Below, piece by piece: positions 33,395 to 43,825 of a stretch of DNA of 64,000 bases. Positions within the stretch are counted from its first letter, which is position 1. Each line of letters opens with the position of its first letter. The DNA lies in NCBI RefSeq assembly GCF_019711655.1, contig NZ_JAIGNU010000001.1, positions 1,583,501 through 1,647,500 on the forward strand, in the 5' to 3' direction. The stretch is from Qipengyuania mesophila (GTDB lineage Bacteria > Pseudomonadota > Alphaproteobacteria > Sphingomonadales > Sphingomonadaceae). The position numbers and the translations under genes are program-made. The notes below the pieces were generated by a model, which saw nothing but the letters and a program-made list of their open reading frames with translations, did no database searches and was not told where the DNA came from.

Positions 33395-34075
33395 ATGACC
33401 GAAAGCGTGCCGCCAAGCTGGAAGCCCGTGCTCGACCCCGTCCTGGCGAGCGCCGAGGCGCGGCGGCTGGGCGGCTTCCTCGTCGCCGAGGAGCGCGACG
33501 GCAAGACGATCTATCCCTCACGCGGCTGCCGGCTGAAGGCGCTCGAGCTGACCCCGCTCGACGCGGTCAAGGTCGTGATCCTCGGGCAGGACCCCTATCA
33601 CGGGCCGGGGCAGGCGATGGGCCTGTGCTTCGCCGTGCCCGAAGGGGTCAAAGTGCCGCCGAGCCTGGTCAATATCTACAAGGAGCTCGAGACCGATCTC
33701 GGCCTGGAGCGGCCCGAGCACGGCGATCTGAGCAAATGGGCGCGACAGGGCGTGCTGCTGCTCAACAACACGCTGACGGTCGAGGCAGGGAATGCGGGGA
33801 GCCATGCGGGGCGCGGCTGGGACGCGATCACCGATGCCTGCGTCGCGGCGGTGGCGGCGCGCGAGGCGCCCTCGGTCTTCATCCTCTGGGGCAGCCATGC
33901 GCAGGCCAAGGCGAAGCGGGTCGCGGGCCTCAGGAATGGGCGGCATTGCGTGATCGAGAGCCCGCACCCCAGCCCGCTTTCGGCGCATCGCGGTTTCTTC
34001 GGGAGCCGGCCCTTCAGCCGCACCAATGCCTTTCTCGAAGAACACGGACGTGGCGCCATCGACTGGGCGGTGTAG
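33395..34075 (+). CDS. ung: Uracil-DNA glycosylase
   Basis: 226 aa family 1 UDG that removes uracil from DNA as the first step of base excision repair. The catalytic water-activating loop is VVILGQDPYHGPGQAMGLCF; the DNA-intercalation loop near the C-terminus is SPHPSPLSAHRGFFGSRPFS; LLLNNTLTVEAG is the uracil-binding Asn region. The start is the ATG at 33395 between the divergent RNase D-like gene and the conserved core. No operon partners are visible. A perfect palindrome follows 7 bases after the stop. Confidence 0.96.
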   Translation: MTESVPPSWKPVLDPVLASAEARRLGGFLVAEERDGKTIYPSRGCRLKALELTPLDAVKVVILGQDPYHGPGQAMGLCFAVPEGVKVPPSLVNIYKELETDLGLERPEHGDLSKWARQGVLLLNNTLTVEAGNAGSHAGRGWDAITDACVAAVAAREAPSVFILWGSHAQAKAKRVAGLRNGRHCVIESPHPSPLSAHRGFFGSRPFSRTNAFLEEHGRGAIDWAV

Positions 34076-34082
34076 GCGGACA

Positions 34083-34103
34083 AAGGTGACACCGTGTCAC
34101 CTT
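34083..34103. promoter_or_regulatory. 21-bp perfect palindrome downstream of ung
   Basis: AAGGTGACAC (34083-34092) and GTGTCACCTT (34094-34103) are exact inverted repeats about one central C. There is no T-run after it on the plus strand, so it looks more like a protein-binding site or cruciform than a terminator. It lies in a 186-bp gap that also holds a CGGAGG-CAAAAA-CCTCCG hairpin (34176-34193). No gene starts toward it on either side, since ung and the SDR gene converge here. Confidence 0.5.
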
Positions 34104-34261
34104 CGCTCGCTTGCCCCATCCGGCTGATATTGCGAACGAAAAGGCTCGCTCCGGCCACCGGACGGACACGGAGGGCGGAGGCAAAAACCTCCGGCGGATC
34201 GACGATGCGAAAGAACCGGCCGCCCCCCTACCACCCCGGCGGCGTGTAGGAAAATTCGTCG

Positions 34262-35041
34262 TCAGAAGATCGAATAGCCGCCGTCGATCACCACCGAATC
34301 GCCGGTGTGGAATGTGCTCGCGTCGCTGGCGAAATAGACCGCGATGCCGGCGAAATCCTCGCCCTCGCCCCAGCGGCGCATGGGCACGCGGCCGATCGCC
34401 TTTTCGTTGAACGCGTCCCATTTTTGCAACCGCTCGGTCATCTCGGTGGCGATCCATCCGGGCAGGACAGCGTTGGCGCGAATGCCGTGGCGTGCCAGTT
34501 CGACCGCGGTCCCGCGCACCATCGCCAGCACGCCCGCCTTGGTCGCGGCATAGGCCTGGTTCTGCGGTGCGCCGTGGATCGCCGACACGCTCGAGGTGAC
34601 CAGAAGCGATCCGCCCTTGTCGCCCTCCTCGGCGCGCGCGACCATGTGCTTCGCCGCCTCGCGGAAGGTCCAGAATACCGCGTCGAGATTGACCGTGGTG
34701 ACCTTGCGCCATTGTTCGGTGGTCTGCTCGGTCAGCGGTGCGCCGCCACCGACCCCGGCATTGGCGATGCAGCAGTCGATCCGCCCGAGCCGCGCGAGGC
34801 TTTCGGCCATCGCGTCGACCACCGCCGCTTCGTCGGAGACGTCGACCGCCAGCGCCTCGGCGCGCCTGCCATGCGCCTTCAGCCGCTCCAGCGCGGCGGC
34901 GTTCTTGTCCGCGTTGCGGCCCCAGATCGCGACATCCGCGCCCGCCGCCGCCAGCCCTTCAGCCATGCCCAGGCCGATGCCGCTGTTGCCGCCGGTGACC
35001 ACCGCCACCTTGCCGGTGAGGTCGAAGGGTTTGAATGCCAT
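34262..35041 (-). CDS. Short-chain dehydrogenase/reductase (SDR)
   Basis: 259 aa classical SDR. The cofactor loop is VVTGGNSGIGLGMAE, ANAG marks the fold, the catalytic Ser lies in LLVTSSVSAIHG and the Tyr-Lys pair in QAYAATKAGV; the tail ends DGGYSIF. GRNADKN after strand 2 suggests NADP(H) preference. Substrate unknown; an oxidoreductase for a sugar, hydroxy acid or 3-oxoacyl compound is possible. GAGGAGAG precedes the ATG at 35041. It diverges from the crotonase-fold gene across 79 bp. Confidence 0.9.
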   Translation of the reverse strand: MAFKPFDLTGKVAVVTGGNSGIGLGMAEGLAAAGADVAIWGRNADKNAAALERLKAHGRRAEALAVDVSDEAAVVDAMAESLARLGRIDCCIANAGVGGGAPLTEQTTEQWRKVTTVNLDAVFWTFREAAKHMVARAEEGDKGGSLLVTSSVSAIHGAPQNQAYAATKAGVLAMVRGTAVELARHGIRANAVLPGWIATEMTERLQKWDAFNEKAIGRVPMRRWGEGEDFAGIAVYFASDASTFHTGDSVVIDGGYSIF

Positions 35042-35120
35042 TGATGTCTCTCCTCTCGCTGTCACTGAACGCGAGTGGCGGGACGATTGCAAGTCGCAAC
35101 CTATCGGCTAGGCTATCTGC

Positions 35121-35912
35121 ATGACCCAGCTGATCCTGACCGAGATCGCCGACGGTATCGCCACCGTCACCCTCAACCGCCCCGAGGCGATGAATGCGCT
35201 GTCGAAAGCGCTCCGCCACCGGCTCTACGAGGTGATGAAGGAACTCGATGCCGACGATGCCGTCCGCGCGGTCATCCTGACCGGCGCGGGGACAAGGGCC
35301 TTCACCGCCGGGCTCGACCTCAAGGAGCTCGGCTCGCAGGAGGGCGCGCTCGGCGCGGCCAATGCAGAGGGGGCGGACGAGAACCCGGTCAAGGCTATCG
35401 AGCAGTGCCGCAAGCCGGTGATCGGGGCGATCAACGGCGTCGCCATCACCGGCGGCTTCGAGGTCGCGCTGGCCTGCGACGTGCTGGTCGCCAGCACCAA
35501 TGCGCGCTTCGCCGATACGCATGCACGCGTCGGGATCGTCCCCGGCTGGGGGCTGTCGCAGAAACTGAGCCGGATGATCGGCATCAGCCGCGCCAAGGAA
35601 CTGAGCTTCACCGGCAATTTCCTCGATGCCGAAACCGCCGAACGCTGGGGGCTGGTCAACCGCGTGGTCGCGCCCGAGGAGTTGTTGCCAGAGGCGCGTC
35701 GGCTCGCGGCCGATATGGCGAGCGTGGATCCCGCATTCCTCGCCACCTACAAGGCGCTGATCGACGAGGGCTATGCCGCGAGCTTTGGCGAGGGGCTGGT
35801 GATCGAACACGCACGCTCCTCCGCCGCCAATTCCGCGGTCAGCCCCGAGGAAGTCGAGGCGCGCCGCGCCGCGGTGCAGGCGCGCGGGCGGACGCAGGGC
35901 GCGGGCGGCTAG
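35121..35912 (+). CDS. Enoyl-CoA hydratase/isomerase-family (crotonase-fold) protein
   Basis: 263 aa crotonase fold. RAFTAGLDLKEL is the CoA/oxyanion loop and AINGVAITGGFEVALACD the second. The Glu of GGFE matches Glu144 of rat enoyl-CoA hydratase, but the position of Glu164 is His (in FADTHARVG), so the ordinary syn-hydration dyad is incomplete. Proteins with this ADTHARVG segment are usually annotated enoyl-CoA hydratase without proof; isomerase or another CoA chemistry is as likely. The end overlaps the convergent ATPase gene by four bases. Confidence 0.88.
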   Translation: MTQLILTEIADGIATVTLNRPEAMNALSKALRHRLYEVMKELDADDAVRAVILTGAGTRAFTAGLDLKELGSQEGALGAANAEGADENPVKAIEQCRKPVIGAINGVAITGGFEVALACDVLVASTNARFADTHARVGIVPGWGLSQKLSRMIGISRAKELSFTGNFLDAETAERWGLVNRVVAPEELLPEARRLAADMASVDPAFLATYKALIDEGYAASFGEGLVIEHARSSAANSAVSPEEVEARRAAVQARGRTQGAGG

Positions 35913-36421
35913 GCGATCGCCAGCTTCCGCAGCACGAAATCTGCGCGGTCGCCAACCGGTAGTTTGGGCAAGGTGAGCGGGCTATAGCCGAGCTTCGGCA
36001 GGAGCTCTGCCAGATGCTCGTATTCATCGCGGGCAGCCTCGAAATCGTGGCGACGCATCGAATCCTCGGCGTAGATTTCGGGCCAGGGCGGGGCGAGGAA
36101 CACCCCGCCGGCATAGGGACGCTCCTCGCCGAGGGCGTCGGCGACCGGGGTGACACCAATGCGTTCGAGCCCCGCGAGCGCGTCGAACAGCCCACGATCG
36201 TAGAACACCGGCTCGTCGATCGAGGCATGTGCGGCGAGATCGGCCATGGCCATGTCGGCGGCGGCGCGAAGGAATGCCTCGGCATCGTCCCAAGGCGCGA
36301 TGCCCTGCGCGATCAGGCGGCGGCCGGGCTCGGCGACGGTGCGGCAGCCGCGCGCCGCCAGTTCGTCGAGCAGCGTCGTCTTGCCGCCGCCCGAACAGCC
36401 GGTGATCAGGATGTCGGCCAC
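35909..36421 (-). CDS. Small P-loop ATPase/kinase-like protein (AAA_28 type)
   Basis: 170 aa. A Walker A motif GCSGGGKTTLLDEL lies at the N-terminus, followed by a conserved AEPGRRLI and a probable Walker B/catalytic segment VFYDRGLFDALAGLERI, then WPEIYAEDSMRRHDFE and a lid-like helix. This matches the AAA_28 (NadR/thymidylate-kinase-like) group, whose members may phosphorylate small molecules or nucleotides. The true substrate is unknown. It starts 4 bp after the gltD stop on the same strand, so it is probably the third gene of the gltB-gltD transcript. Confidence 0.8.
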   Translation of the reverse strand: MADILITGCSGGGKTTLLDELAARGCRTVAEPGRRLIAQGIAPWDDAEAFLRAAADMAMADLAAHASIDEPVFYDRGLFDALAGLERIGVTPVADALGEERPYAGGVFLAPPWPEIYAEDSMRRHDFEAARDEYEHLAELLPKLGYSPLTLPKLPVGDRADFVLRKLAIA

Positions 36422-36425
36422 GCGC

Positions 36426-37862
36426 CTAGCGCGGCAGCTCGGTCGCCCCCATCAGCGCGAGGTCGACCGCGCGCGCGCATTGGCGCCCTTCGCGGATTGC
36501 CCAAACGACGAGGCTCTGTCCGCGCCGCATGTCGCCGCAGGAAAAGACGTTGGGCTCGCTGGTGAGATACCATTCGGTGTCCGCCGCGACATTGCCGCGT
36601 CCATCGAGATCGACGCCCGCGCGATCGAGCAGCCCGCGCCGCTTGGGCCCGGTGAAGCCCATGGCGAGCAGGATCAGGTCGGCCTTCAACGTGAAGGTGC
36701 TCCCGGGCACTTCCTGCATGCGCCCGTCGATCCATTCGACGCGCACGCATTCGAGCCCGGCGACATCGCCGCCTTCCTCGACCACGCGCTTGGTCAGCAC
36801 CGCCCAGTCGCGCTCAACGCCTTCCTCGTGGCTCGAGGAGGTGCGCAGCTTGAGCGGCCAGTCGGGCCAGGTCAGCGCCTTGTCTTCCTTCTCGGGCGGC
36901 TTGGGCATGATCTCGAGCTGGGTGACGCTGGCCGCGCCCTGGCGATTGCTGGTCCCGACGCAGTCGCTGCCGGTGTCGCCGCCGCCGATGACGATGACAT
37001 GCTTGCCCGTCGCGGTGAGGCTGCCGCGCGGCGCGGCGCGGACCTCGTCGTCGCCGGCATTGCGCTTGTTCTGCTGGGTGAGGAATTCCATCGCCAGCCG
37101 TACGCCGGGCAGTTCCGCCCCGGGAATGTCGAGCCGCCGCGCTTCCTCGGCCCCGCCGGCGAGCACCACCGCGTCGAAATTCTCCTGCAAGGCGCTGAAG
37201 CTGACCTCGACCCCGACCTCGCTCGAGGTGCGGAACTGGACGCCCTCGGCCTCCATCTGCACCGCGCGGCGGTTGATCAGGTGCTTCTCCATCTTGAAGT
37301 CGGGAATGCCGTAGCGCAGCAGCCCGCCGATCCGGTCGGCCTTCTCGAACACCGTCACCGCGTGGCCCGCGCGCGCCAACTGCTGCGCGCAGGCGAGGCC
37401 CGCAGGCCCGCTGCCGATCACCGCGACCGACTTGCCGGTGCGTTTCTCGGGCAGCTGCGGCTTGACCCAGCCTTCGGAAAAGCCGCGGTCGATGATCGCG
37501 CATTCGATGCTTTTGATCGTGACCGGCGAATCCATGATGTTGAGCGTGCAGGCCGCCTCGCAGGGGGCGGGGCACACGCGGCCGGTGAATTCGGGAAAAT
37601 TGTTGGTCGAATGGAGCACCTCGAGCGCGTGCTTCCAGTCGTCCTCGTAGACGAGGTGGTTCCAGTCCGGGATGATGTTGTTCACCGGACAGCCGTTGTG
37701 ACAATAGGGGATGCCGCAATTCATGCAGCGCGCGGCCTGCTTGCGCAGCTGCTCTTCCGACAGCGGGACCACGAACTCCTTGTAGTTCGTCAGCCGCTCC
37801 GCGGGGTCGCGATAGGTCCTGTCTTCGCGCTCGTATTCGAGAAAGCCGGTTTCCTTGCCCAT
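36426..37862 (-). CDS. gltD: Glutamate synthase (NADPH) small subunit
   Basis: 478 aa. Takes electrons from NADPH through FAD and Fe-S centres to the large subunit. The N-terminal cysteines [17 protein letters not shown] and [12 protein letters not shown] bind two 4Fe-4S clusters. The FAD loop is [19 protein letters not shown], and the NADPH loop is [19 protein letters not shown]. Length is typical. The start overlaps the gltB stop (TAATG), so the subunits are coupled translationally. Confidence 0.97.
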   Translation of the reverse strand: MGKETGFLEYEREDRTYRDPAERLTNYKEFVVPLSEEQLRKQAARCMNCGIPYCHNGCPVNNIIPDWNHLVYEDDWKHALEVLHSTNNFPEFTGRVCPAPCEAACTLNIMDSPVTIKSIECAIIDRGFSEGWVKPQLPEKRTGKSVAVIGSGPAGLACAQQLARAGHAVTVFEKADRIGGLLRYGIPDFKMEKHLINRRAVQMEAEGVQFRTSSEVGVEVSFSALQENFDAVVLAGGAEEARRLDIPGAELPGVRLAMEFLTQQNKRNAGDDEVRAAPRGSLTATGKHVIVIGGGDTGSDCVGTSNRQGAASVTQLEIMPKPPEKEDKALTWPDWPLKLRTSSSHEEGVERDWAVLTKRVVEEGGDVAGLECVRVEWIDGRMQEVPGSTFTLKADLILLAMGFTGPKRRGLLDRAGVDLDGRGNVAADTEWYLTSEPNVFSCGDMRRGQSLVVWAIREGRQCARAVDLALMGATELPR

Positions 37863-40800
37863 TATTCCGCGGCCTCCATTGCCGCCTGTTCGCGTTCGTC
37901 CTCGAGTGCCTTGAGTGCGCGTGCGTAGTCGCGCGGCATCACCTTGCGGAAGTTCTTCAGCTCGCTCGCCCAGTCGTCGAGCAGCGCCTGGGCCCTGGCC
38001 GAGCCGGTGTGGAGCAAGTGGCGCTCGACCAGCACCTTCAATCGCTCGGCATCGTGGTAGAGTGGATCGCCCATCCCGGCATTGTCGACCGAGACGGGGC
38101 GCTGCTGCGGCCTGGCCCAGCTCTTCTCAGCCCCTTCGCCATCGCCCGTACGGACGTCGAGCACATCGACCTGCGCCGGGTTGCACAGCTGTGCGAAGCG
38201 GCGATCCGGATCGTAGACATAGGCCACGCCGCCGCTCATCCCGGCGGCGAAATTGCGCCCGGTCGGGCCGAGAACGCAAACCACACCCCCGGTCATGTAT
38301 TCGCAGCCATGGTCGCCGGTGCCTTCGACCACCGCGACCGCGCCCGAATTGCGCACCGCGAAGCGCTCGCCCGCGACGCCGGCGAAATAGGCCTCGCCCG
38401 CGATCGCGCCATAGAGCACGGTGTTGCCGACGATGATGTTCTCGCCGGGCTCGCGCGGCGCCTTCTCGGGCGGGCGGACGGCGATATGGCCGCCCGAGAG
38501 GCCCTTGCCGACATAGTCGTTGGCATCGCCGGTCAGGCTCAGCGTCACGCCATGCGCCAGCCAGGCGCCGAAGCTCTGCCCCGCCACGCCGGTGAAATCG
38601 ATCCGGATCGTGTCCTGCGGCAGGCCCGCGTGGCCATAGGCCTCGGCGATCCGGCCCGACAGCATCGCACCGACGGTGCGGTTGACGTTGCGGATGGTGC
38701 GGGTGAGCTGGACCGCCTGTCCGCTCTCGATCGCCGGTTTGCAGGCCTCGATCAGCTCGACGTCCATCGCCGCGGCGAGGCCGTGGTCCTGGTTCTCGGT
38801 ATGGTGGAGCTTCTGCCCTTCCTTGAGCGGCACGGCATGGAGGATCCGCTTGAGGTCGACCCCATGCGCCTTCCAGTGGCGCTCGACGCGGCGCATGTCG
38901 AGCCGGTCGACCCGGCCGACCATCTCCTCGACCGTGCGGAAGCCCATCTGCGCCATGATCTGCCGCAGTTCCTCGGCGACGAAGAAGAAGTAGTTGATCA
39001 CGTGTTCGGGCGTGCCGGTGAAGCGCTTGCGCAGCACCGGGTCCTGCGTCGCCACCCCGACCGGGCAGGTGTTGAGGTGACACTTGCGCATCATGATGCA
39101 GCCTGCCGCGATCAGCGGGGCCGTGGCAAAGCCGAACTCGTCTGCACCCAGCAGCGCGCCGATGGCGACGTCGCGACCGGTGCGCAGCCCGCCGTCGACC
39201 TGCACCGCGATGCGGCTGCGCAGATCGTTGAGCAGCAGCGTCTGCTGCGTTTCGGCGAGGCCGATCTCCCACGGCGAACCCGCATGCGTCAGGCTGGTCA
39301 GCGGGCTCGCGCCGGTGCCGCCCTCATAGCCCGAGATGGTGATGTGATCGGCCTTGGACTTGGATACGCCCGCGGCGACCGTGCCCACGCCCACCTCGGA
39401 GACCAGCTTGACCGAGATGCGGCTGTCGGGCTGGACGTTCTTGAGGTCGTGGATCAGCTGCGCGAGATCCTCGATCGAATAGATATCGTGGTGCGGCGGC
39501 GGCGAGATCAGGCCCACGCCGGGGGTCGAATGGCGCACCTTGCCGATGCGCTTGTCGACCTTGTGGCCGGGCAACTGCCCGCCCTCTCCAGGCTTGGCAC
39601 CCTGCGCCATCTTGATCTGGATGTCGTCCGAATTGACCAGATATTCGGTGGTCACGCCGAAGCGGCCGCTGGCGACCTGCTTGATCCGGCTGCGCATCGA
39701 ATCGCCATTGTCGAGCGGACGGAAACGCTCGGGCTCCTCGCCGCCTTCGCCGGTGTTCGAGCGACCGCCGATGCGATTCATCGCGATGGCGAGCGTCGAA
39801 TGCGCCTCGTGGCTGATCGAGCCGAAGCTCATCGCCCCGGTGCTGAAGCGCTTGACGATCTCGACCGCGGGTTCGATCTCGTCGAGGTCGAGCGGCTGTT
39901 CGGCGCTCTTCAGCTCCATCAGCCCGCGGATCGTCAGCAGGCGTTCGCTCTGCTCGTTGATCGCCGCAGCGAACTCCGCGTAGTTCTTCGGGTCGTTGCC
40001 GCGCACCGCGTGCTGCAACTGCGCGACCGAATGCGGGGTCCAGGCATGCGCCTCGCCGCGGATGCGGTACTGGTAGATGCCGCCCACATCGAGCATGCCG
40101 GCATAGAGCGGGTTGTCGCCATAGGCCTGCGCGTGGCGCAGCACGGCCTCCTCGGCGACCTCCTTCAGGCCGATGCCCTCGATGGTGGTCGCGGTGCCGT
40201 TGAAATAGGCGTCGACGAATTCGGAATTGAGGCCGACCGCGTCGAAGATCTGCGCGCCGCAATAGGACTGGTAGGTCGAGATGCCCATCTTGGACATGAC
40301 CTTGAGGATGCCCTTGCCGACCGCCTTGACGTACTGCGCCTGGACCTTGTCCGCGTCGAGATCGGGGAAGCGCTCGGCGCGCAGGGCCTCGATGGTCTCG
40401 AAGGCGAGATAGGGGTTGATCCCTTCGGCGCCATAGCCCGCGAGCGCGCAGAAGTGGTGCACCTCGCGCGCCTCGCCGGTCTCGATGACGAGGCCGGTCT
40501 GCATCCGCAGGCCCTGACGGACCAGCTGGTGGTGGACAGCGGCGGTGGCGAGCAGCGCGGGCATGGGAATGCGTTCGGGGCCCTGGTTGCGGTCCGAGAG
40601 GATCAGGATGTTGGCATCGCCGAGCACCGCCTCGGTCGCCGCCCAGCACATTTCCTTGAGCGCCATGGCGAGGCCCTCGGCCCCGGTCGACGCGTCCCAG
40701 GTGATGTCGATCGTCGCGGTGCGGAAGGCGCCATCGAGCGCGACCTCGACCGAGCGGATCTTGGCCAGATCGGTGTTGGTGAGGATCGGCTGCGCGACCT

Positions 40801-42514
40801 CGAGGCGCTTGTGCGTGCCGCCGTCGCGACCGAGCAGGTTCGGGCGCGGACCGATCATCGACAGCAGGCTCATCACCAGTTCCTCGCGGATCGGGTCGAT
40901 CGGCGGATTGGTGACCTGTGCGAAGTTCTGCTTGAAATAGTCGTAGAGCAGCCGGCTGCGATCGCTGAGCACGGCGATCGGCGTGTCGGTACCCATCGAG
41001 CCGATCGGATCCTCGCCGCCCGTCGCCATCGGCTCGAGGAAGCGGGAGATGTCCTCCTGCGTGTAGCCGAAGGCCTGCTGGCGATCGAGCAGCGCAATCT
41101 CGGACTTGGTGATTTCCGACAGGTCGGGCTCGATATGGTCGAGGTCCTCGAGCTTGTACTGCGCCTTGGCGAGCCAGGCCTCGTAGGGCTGCGCGGCGGC
41201 GAGGTCGGCCTTGAGCTCCTCGTCCTCGACGATGCGGCCCTGTTCGAGGTCGATCAGCAGCATGCGGCCCGGCTGCAACCGCCACTTGCGGGTGATGTCG
41301 GCATCGTCGAACGGCAGCACGCCGCTTTCCGAGGCGAGCACCACGAGGTCGTCCTTGGTGGTGCACCAGCGCGCGGGGCGCAGGCCGTTGCGATCGAGGC
41401 AGGCGCCGATCTGGCGCCCGTCGGTGAAGCACACCGCGGCGGGGCCGTCCCACGGCTCCATCAGCGCGGCGTGGTATTCGTAGAAGGCGCGCCGTGCCGG
41501 ATCGATCAGCGGATCCTTGGCCCAGGCCTCGGGCATGAGCATCATCATCGCATGGGCGAGCGAATAGCCGCCGGTCAGCAGCAGCTCGAGCGCATTGTCG
41601 AGGCAGGCGGTATCCGATTGCCCGTGCGGGATCAGCGGCCACATCTTGTCGAGGTCGGAGCCGAGCAGCTCGCTTTCCATCGTCCGGCGGCGGGCCTCCA
41701 TCCAGTTCACGTTTCCGCGAACGGTGTTGATCTCGCCATTGTGCGCCATGAAGCGATAGGGGTGGGCGAGCCGCCAGCTGGGGAAGGTGTTGGTGCTGAA
41801 GCGCTGGTGGACGAGCCCGAGCGCCGAAACGCAGTCGGGATCGCGTAGATCGTCGTAGAAACTGCCGACCTGGTTGGCGAGCAGCAGGCCCTTGTAGACG
41901 ACCGTGCGGCTGGAAAAGCTCGGGATATAGGCCTGGCTCAGCCCGGCGATGCCGTGCTTCGCCTCGAGCGCCTTCAGCGGATTGAGCGTCTGTTTGCGGA
42001 TGACGATGAGCTTGCGCTCGAAGGCGTCCTGGTCGGTGCAGTTCTCGCCCCGCGCGATAACGCACTGACGGATGACCGGCATCGAATCGACCACCGCCTT
42101 GCCCAGCCCGTCGAGTGTGGTCGGCACGTCGCGCCAGCCGATGACGCGCTGGCCTTCCTTCTCGGCGAAACGTTCGAGCTGCTTCTCGACGAAGTCGCGC
42201 GCCTCGTCTTCCTGCGGCAGGAAGCACATGGCGACGGCGTAATCGCCCACTTGCGGAAGATCGTGGCCATGATCGCCCGCCCATTTGCGGAACAGCGGGT
42301 CGGGCACCTGCAGCAGGATGCCCGCACCGTCGCCCAGCAGCGGGTCGGCGCCGACCGCGCCGCGGTGGTCGAGATTGGCGAGGATTTCGAGCGCCTGGGT
42401 AATGATGGCATGGCTCTTGGCGCCCTTGATATGCGCGACCATGCCGACGCCGCAGGCGTCGTGTTCGTTACGCGGATCGTAGAGACCCGTGGCCTGGGGC
42501 GGCATGCGTCCCAT
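37862..42514 (-). CDS. gltB: Glutamate synthase (NADPH) large subunit
   Basis: About 1550 aa. Converts glutamine plus 2-oxoglutarate into two glutamates. Order of parts: a 20-residue propeptide, then the Ntn-amidotransferase nucleophile Cys in [14 protein letters not shown]; a central domain; the FMN-binding synthase domain with [15 protein letters not shown] and the Fe-S cysteines [15 protein letters not shown]; and a C-terminal glycine-rich beta-helix ([17 protein letters not shown]). I place the start at the ATG at 42514, after AAGGAGG; an in-frame TTG one codon earlier is equally near it. With gltD and glnE in the window, this is the ammonium-assimilation set. Confidence 0.96.
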   Translation of the reverse strand: MGRMPPQATGLYDPRNEHDACGVGMVAHIKGAKSHAIITQALEILANLDHRGAVGADPLLGDGAGILLQVPDPLFRKWAGDHGHDLPQVGDYAVAMCFLPQEDEARDFVEKQLERFAEKEGQRVIGWRDVPTTLDGLGKAVVDSMPVIRQCVIARGENCTDQDAFERKLIVIRKQTLNPLKALEAKHGIAGLSQAYIPSFSSRTVVYKGLLLANQVGSFYDDLRDPDCVSALGLVHQRFSTNTFPSWRLAHPYRFMAHNGEINTVRGNVNWMEARRRTMESELLGSDLDKMWPLIPHGQSDTACLDNALELLLTGGYSLAHAMMMLMPEAWAKDPLIDPARRAFYEYHAALMEPWDGPAAVCFTDGRQIGACLDRNGLRPARWCTTKDDLVVLASESGVLPFDDADITRKWRLQPGRMLLIDLEQGRIVEDEELKADLAAAQPYEAWLAKAQYKLEDLDHIEPDLSEITKSEIALLDRQQAFGYTQEDISRFLEPMATGGEDPIGSMGTDTPIAVLSDRSRLLYDYFKQNFAQVTNPPIDPIREELVMSLLSMIGPRPNLLGRDGGTHKRLEVAQPILTNTDLAKIRSVEVALDGAFRTATIDITWDASTGAEGLAMALKEMCWAATEAVLGDANILILSDRNQGPERIPMPALLATAAVHHQLVRQGLRMQTGLVIETGEAREVHHFCALAGYGAEGINPYLAFETIEALRAERFPDLDADKVQAQYVKAVGKGILKVMSKMGISTYQSYCGAQIFDAVGLNSEFVDAYFNGTATTIEGIGLKEVAEEAVLRHAQAYGDNPLYAGMLDVGGIYQYRIRGEAHAWTPHSVAQLQHAVRGNDPKNYAEFAAAINEQSERLLTIRGLMELKSAEQPLDLDEIEPAVEIVKRFSTGAMSFGSISHEAHSTLAIAMNRIGGRSNTGEGGEEPERFRPLDNGDSMRSRIKQVASGRFGVTTEYLVNSDDIQIKMAQGAKPGEGGQLPGHKVDKRIGKVRHSTPGVGLISPPPHHDIYSIEDLAQLIHDLKNVQPDSRISVKLVSEVGVGTVAAGVSKSKADHITISGYEGGTGASPLTSLTHAGSPWEIGLAETQQTLLLNDLRSRIAVQVDGGLRTGRDVAIGALLGADEFGFATAPLIAAGCIMMRKCHLNTCPVGVATQDPVLRKRFTGTPEHVINYFFFVAEELRQIMAQMGFRTVEEMVGRVDRLDMRRVERHWKAHGVDLKRILHAVPLKEGQKLHHTENQDHGLAAAMDVELIEACKPAIESGQAVQLTRTIRNVNRTVGAMLSGRIAEAYGHAGLPQDTIRIDFTGVAGQSFGAWLAHGVTLSLTGDANDYVGKGLSGGHIAVRPPEKAPREPGENIIVGNTVLYGAIAGEAYFAGVAGERFAVRNSGAVAVVEGTGDHGCEYMTGGVVCVLGPTGRNFAAGMSGGVAYVYDPDRRFAQLCNPAQVDVLDVRTGDGEGAEKSWARPQQRPVSVDNAGMGDPLYHDAERLKVLVERHLLHTGSARAQALLDDWASELKNFRKVMPRDYARALKALEDEREQAAMEAAE

Positions 42515-42607
42515 CAATACTGCGTCCTCCTTCGTACCCGCCGACCTGCCGCGCGGGGGGAGCGGGGCGAGCGGGGGCATGGGCGAGCGGTGCCGCGCGC
42601 GACACCT

Positions 42608-42691
42608 GCAAAATTGCGCGAAGGGCCGTCATGCCGACAGGATGGAGATTTTGCAACTGCGAGAAGCGTAGCAAAATTTCACGCGCGTCAA
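42608..42691 (-). promoter_or_regulatory. Candidate promoter and repeated TTTTGC sites upstream of gltB
   Basis: On the minus strand TTGACG (42691-42686) lies 15 bp before TACGCT (42670-42665), a possible but short-spaced promoter. Three AT-rich elements stand out in the GC-rich gap: GCAAAATTGC (42608-42617), ATTTTGCAA (42648-42656) and GCAAAATTT (42671-42679). The last falls between the boxes and the second near the expected start site, as operators would. No sigma-54 GG-N10-GC element was seen. Regulator unknown; Lrp controls gltBD in E. coli, but the link here is only a suggestion. Confidence 0.4.
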
Positions 42692-42735
42692 GAATTACGC
42701 TTCAGCGCGCAGGGTCGTAGCGGAAACGCTTTGAT

Positions 42736-43815
42736 CTATTTCGGCTTGCCGACGCGGCTCAGCTTGTCGAGCGCGCTGCGCAATTCGGCCTGCGGGTCGG
42801 ACGAGCGATGGCCGGGGCCGGTGGCCGACATATCGCGCTCGGCCTCGCGGCGCAGAAAGGCGATCACGGGATCCTCCTCTCCGCGGCCCCCGTCGGGCGA
42901 ACCGGGCTTGGCGGCTTCGAGCGCATGGGCGAGGCGTTCGGTCAGCGCTTCGAGCGAGAGGTCGCCGAGGGCCGTTGCGGGGAGCGGCGGGGTTTCGAGT
43001 TGCTGCTCGGTCGTGTCCGACGCGGGAGCGGACTCCACGTCGTCCCATTCGCCTTCGTCAACCTGGAGTGCCGCGGGTGCGGGCGGAAGCACGATGGCGT
43101 CTTCCTCCTCGATTGCGGTCGGTGTTTCGGCAAGTCCTTCCGCACCGGGCGAAAAGTCGAACGGGCCGTGCCAGGCATCGGCGAAATACGGATCCCCGGG
43201 CATCGTTTCCGCCTCCGGCAGGACCACATCCTCCCCCAGACCGCCGGTGATGTCCTCACCGTCGAGGACGAGCGGGTCGGCATCGGGAAGGAACGGCGCG
43301 ATGCCTTCCTCGGCCAGGTCCTCGCGCGGGTTGAACGGGCGACGGGGGGCATCGTTCACGCTCGGGGGCGGGCCCTCGGTTTCCTCGGGCCTCGCAGCGG
43401 ATCCCCGGAGCGGATGCGTCCGACGGCTGGAAGGGGAGTCGTTCTTCTGCGGCCCGGCATCCGGCAACCAGATATTGTCGGGCTCTTCAGCGGAAATCTC
43501 GTCGTCTGCCTCGGGCTCGTCGAATTCGGCGGCGACATCGTTGAGTGCGATTACGCGCAGCGCGAGCGCAAGACCGATGGCCAGGCCGAGCAGCGCGGCA
43601 CCGAGCGACAGCACGGCGCGGATGGTCGCCGGATCGCTCAGCATCCCGTTCAGGCCGAGACGTTCGGCCAGCAGCAGGTGGACCTGCGACGGCATGACGA
43701 ACAGACCGAGGCCAAGCAAGAGCGCGAACCACGCGCCAACGCCCCATTTGAAGGCCGGGTGGCTGCTGATCGGAGCGGGACGCGTGGCGGCGGTCATCGG
43801 TGGCGAAATACCCAT
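42736..43815 (-). CDS. Acidic two-TM protein of unknown function
   Basis: 359 aa from the ATG at 43815; a GTG 33 bases earlier would overlap the previous gene. Two membrane helices lie near the N-terminus (WGVGAWFALLLGLGLFVMP and AVLSLGAALLGLAIGLALAL), then about 260 residues of low-complexity, very acidic, Pro-rich sequence. The end (LSLEALTERLAHALEAAKPG ... SALDKLSRVGKPK) looks helical. It may be a cytoplasmic scaffold tethered to the membrane. It starts 10 bp after the glycosyltransferase gene on the same strand, which suggests a role in envelope polysaccharide work. No family recognised. Confidence 0.7.
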   Translation of the reverse strand: MGISPPMTAATRPAPISSHPAFKWGVGAWFALLLGLGLFVMPSQVHLLLAERLGLNGMLSDPATIRAVLSLGAALLGLAIGLALALRVIALNDVAAEFDEPEADDEISAEEPDNIWLPDAGPQKNDSPSSRRTHPLRGSAARPEETEGPPPSVNDAPRRPFNPREDLAEEGIAPFLPDADPLVLDGEDITGGLGEDVVLPEAETMPGDPYFADAWHGPFDFSPGAEGLAETPTAIEEEDAIVLPPAPAALQVDEGEWDDVESAPASDTTEQQLETPPLPATALGDLSLEALTERLAHALEAAKPGSPDGGRGEEDPVIAFLRREAERDMSATGPGHRSSDPQAELRSALDKLSRVGKPK

Positions 43816-43825
43816 TGCAGGCGGC

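Noticed and set aside
38009-41848. Open frame of about 1280 codons on the plus strand opposite gltB
   Set aside because: It lies wholly inside gltB, which has every expected motif; the antisense frame shows only GC-codon artefact composition.
42515-42735. Sigma-54/NtrC control of gltB
   Set aside because: I could not find a GG-N10-GC element with correct spacing, nor paired NtrC-like sites, on the minus strand.
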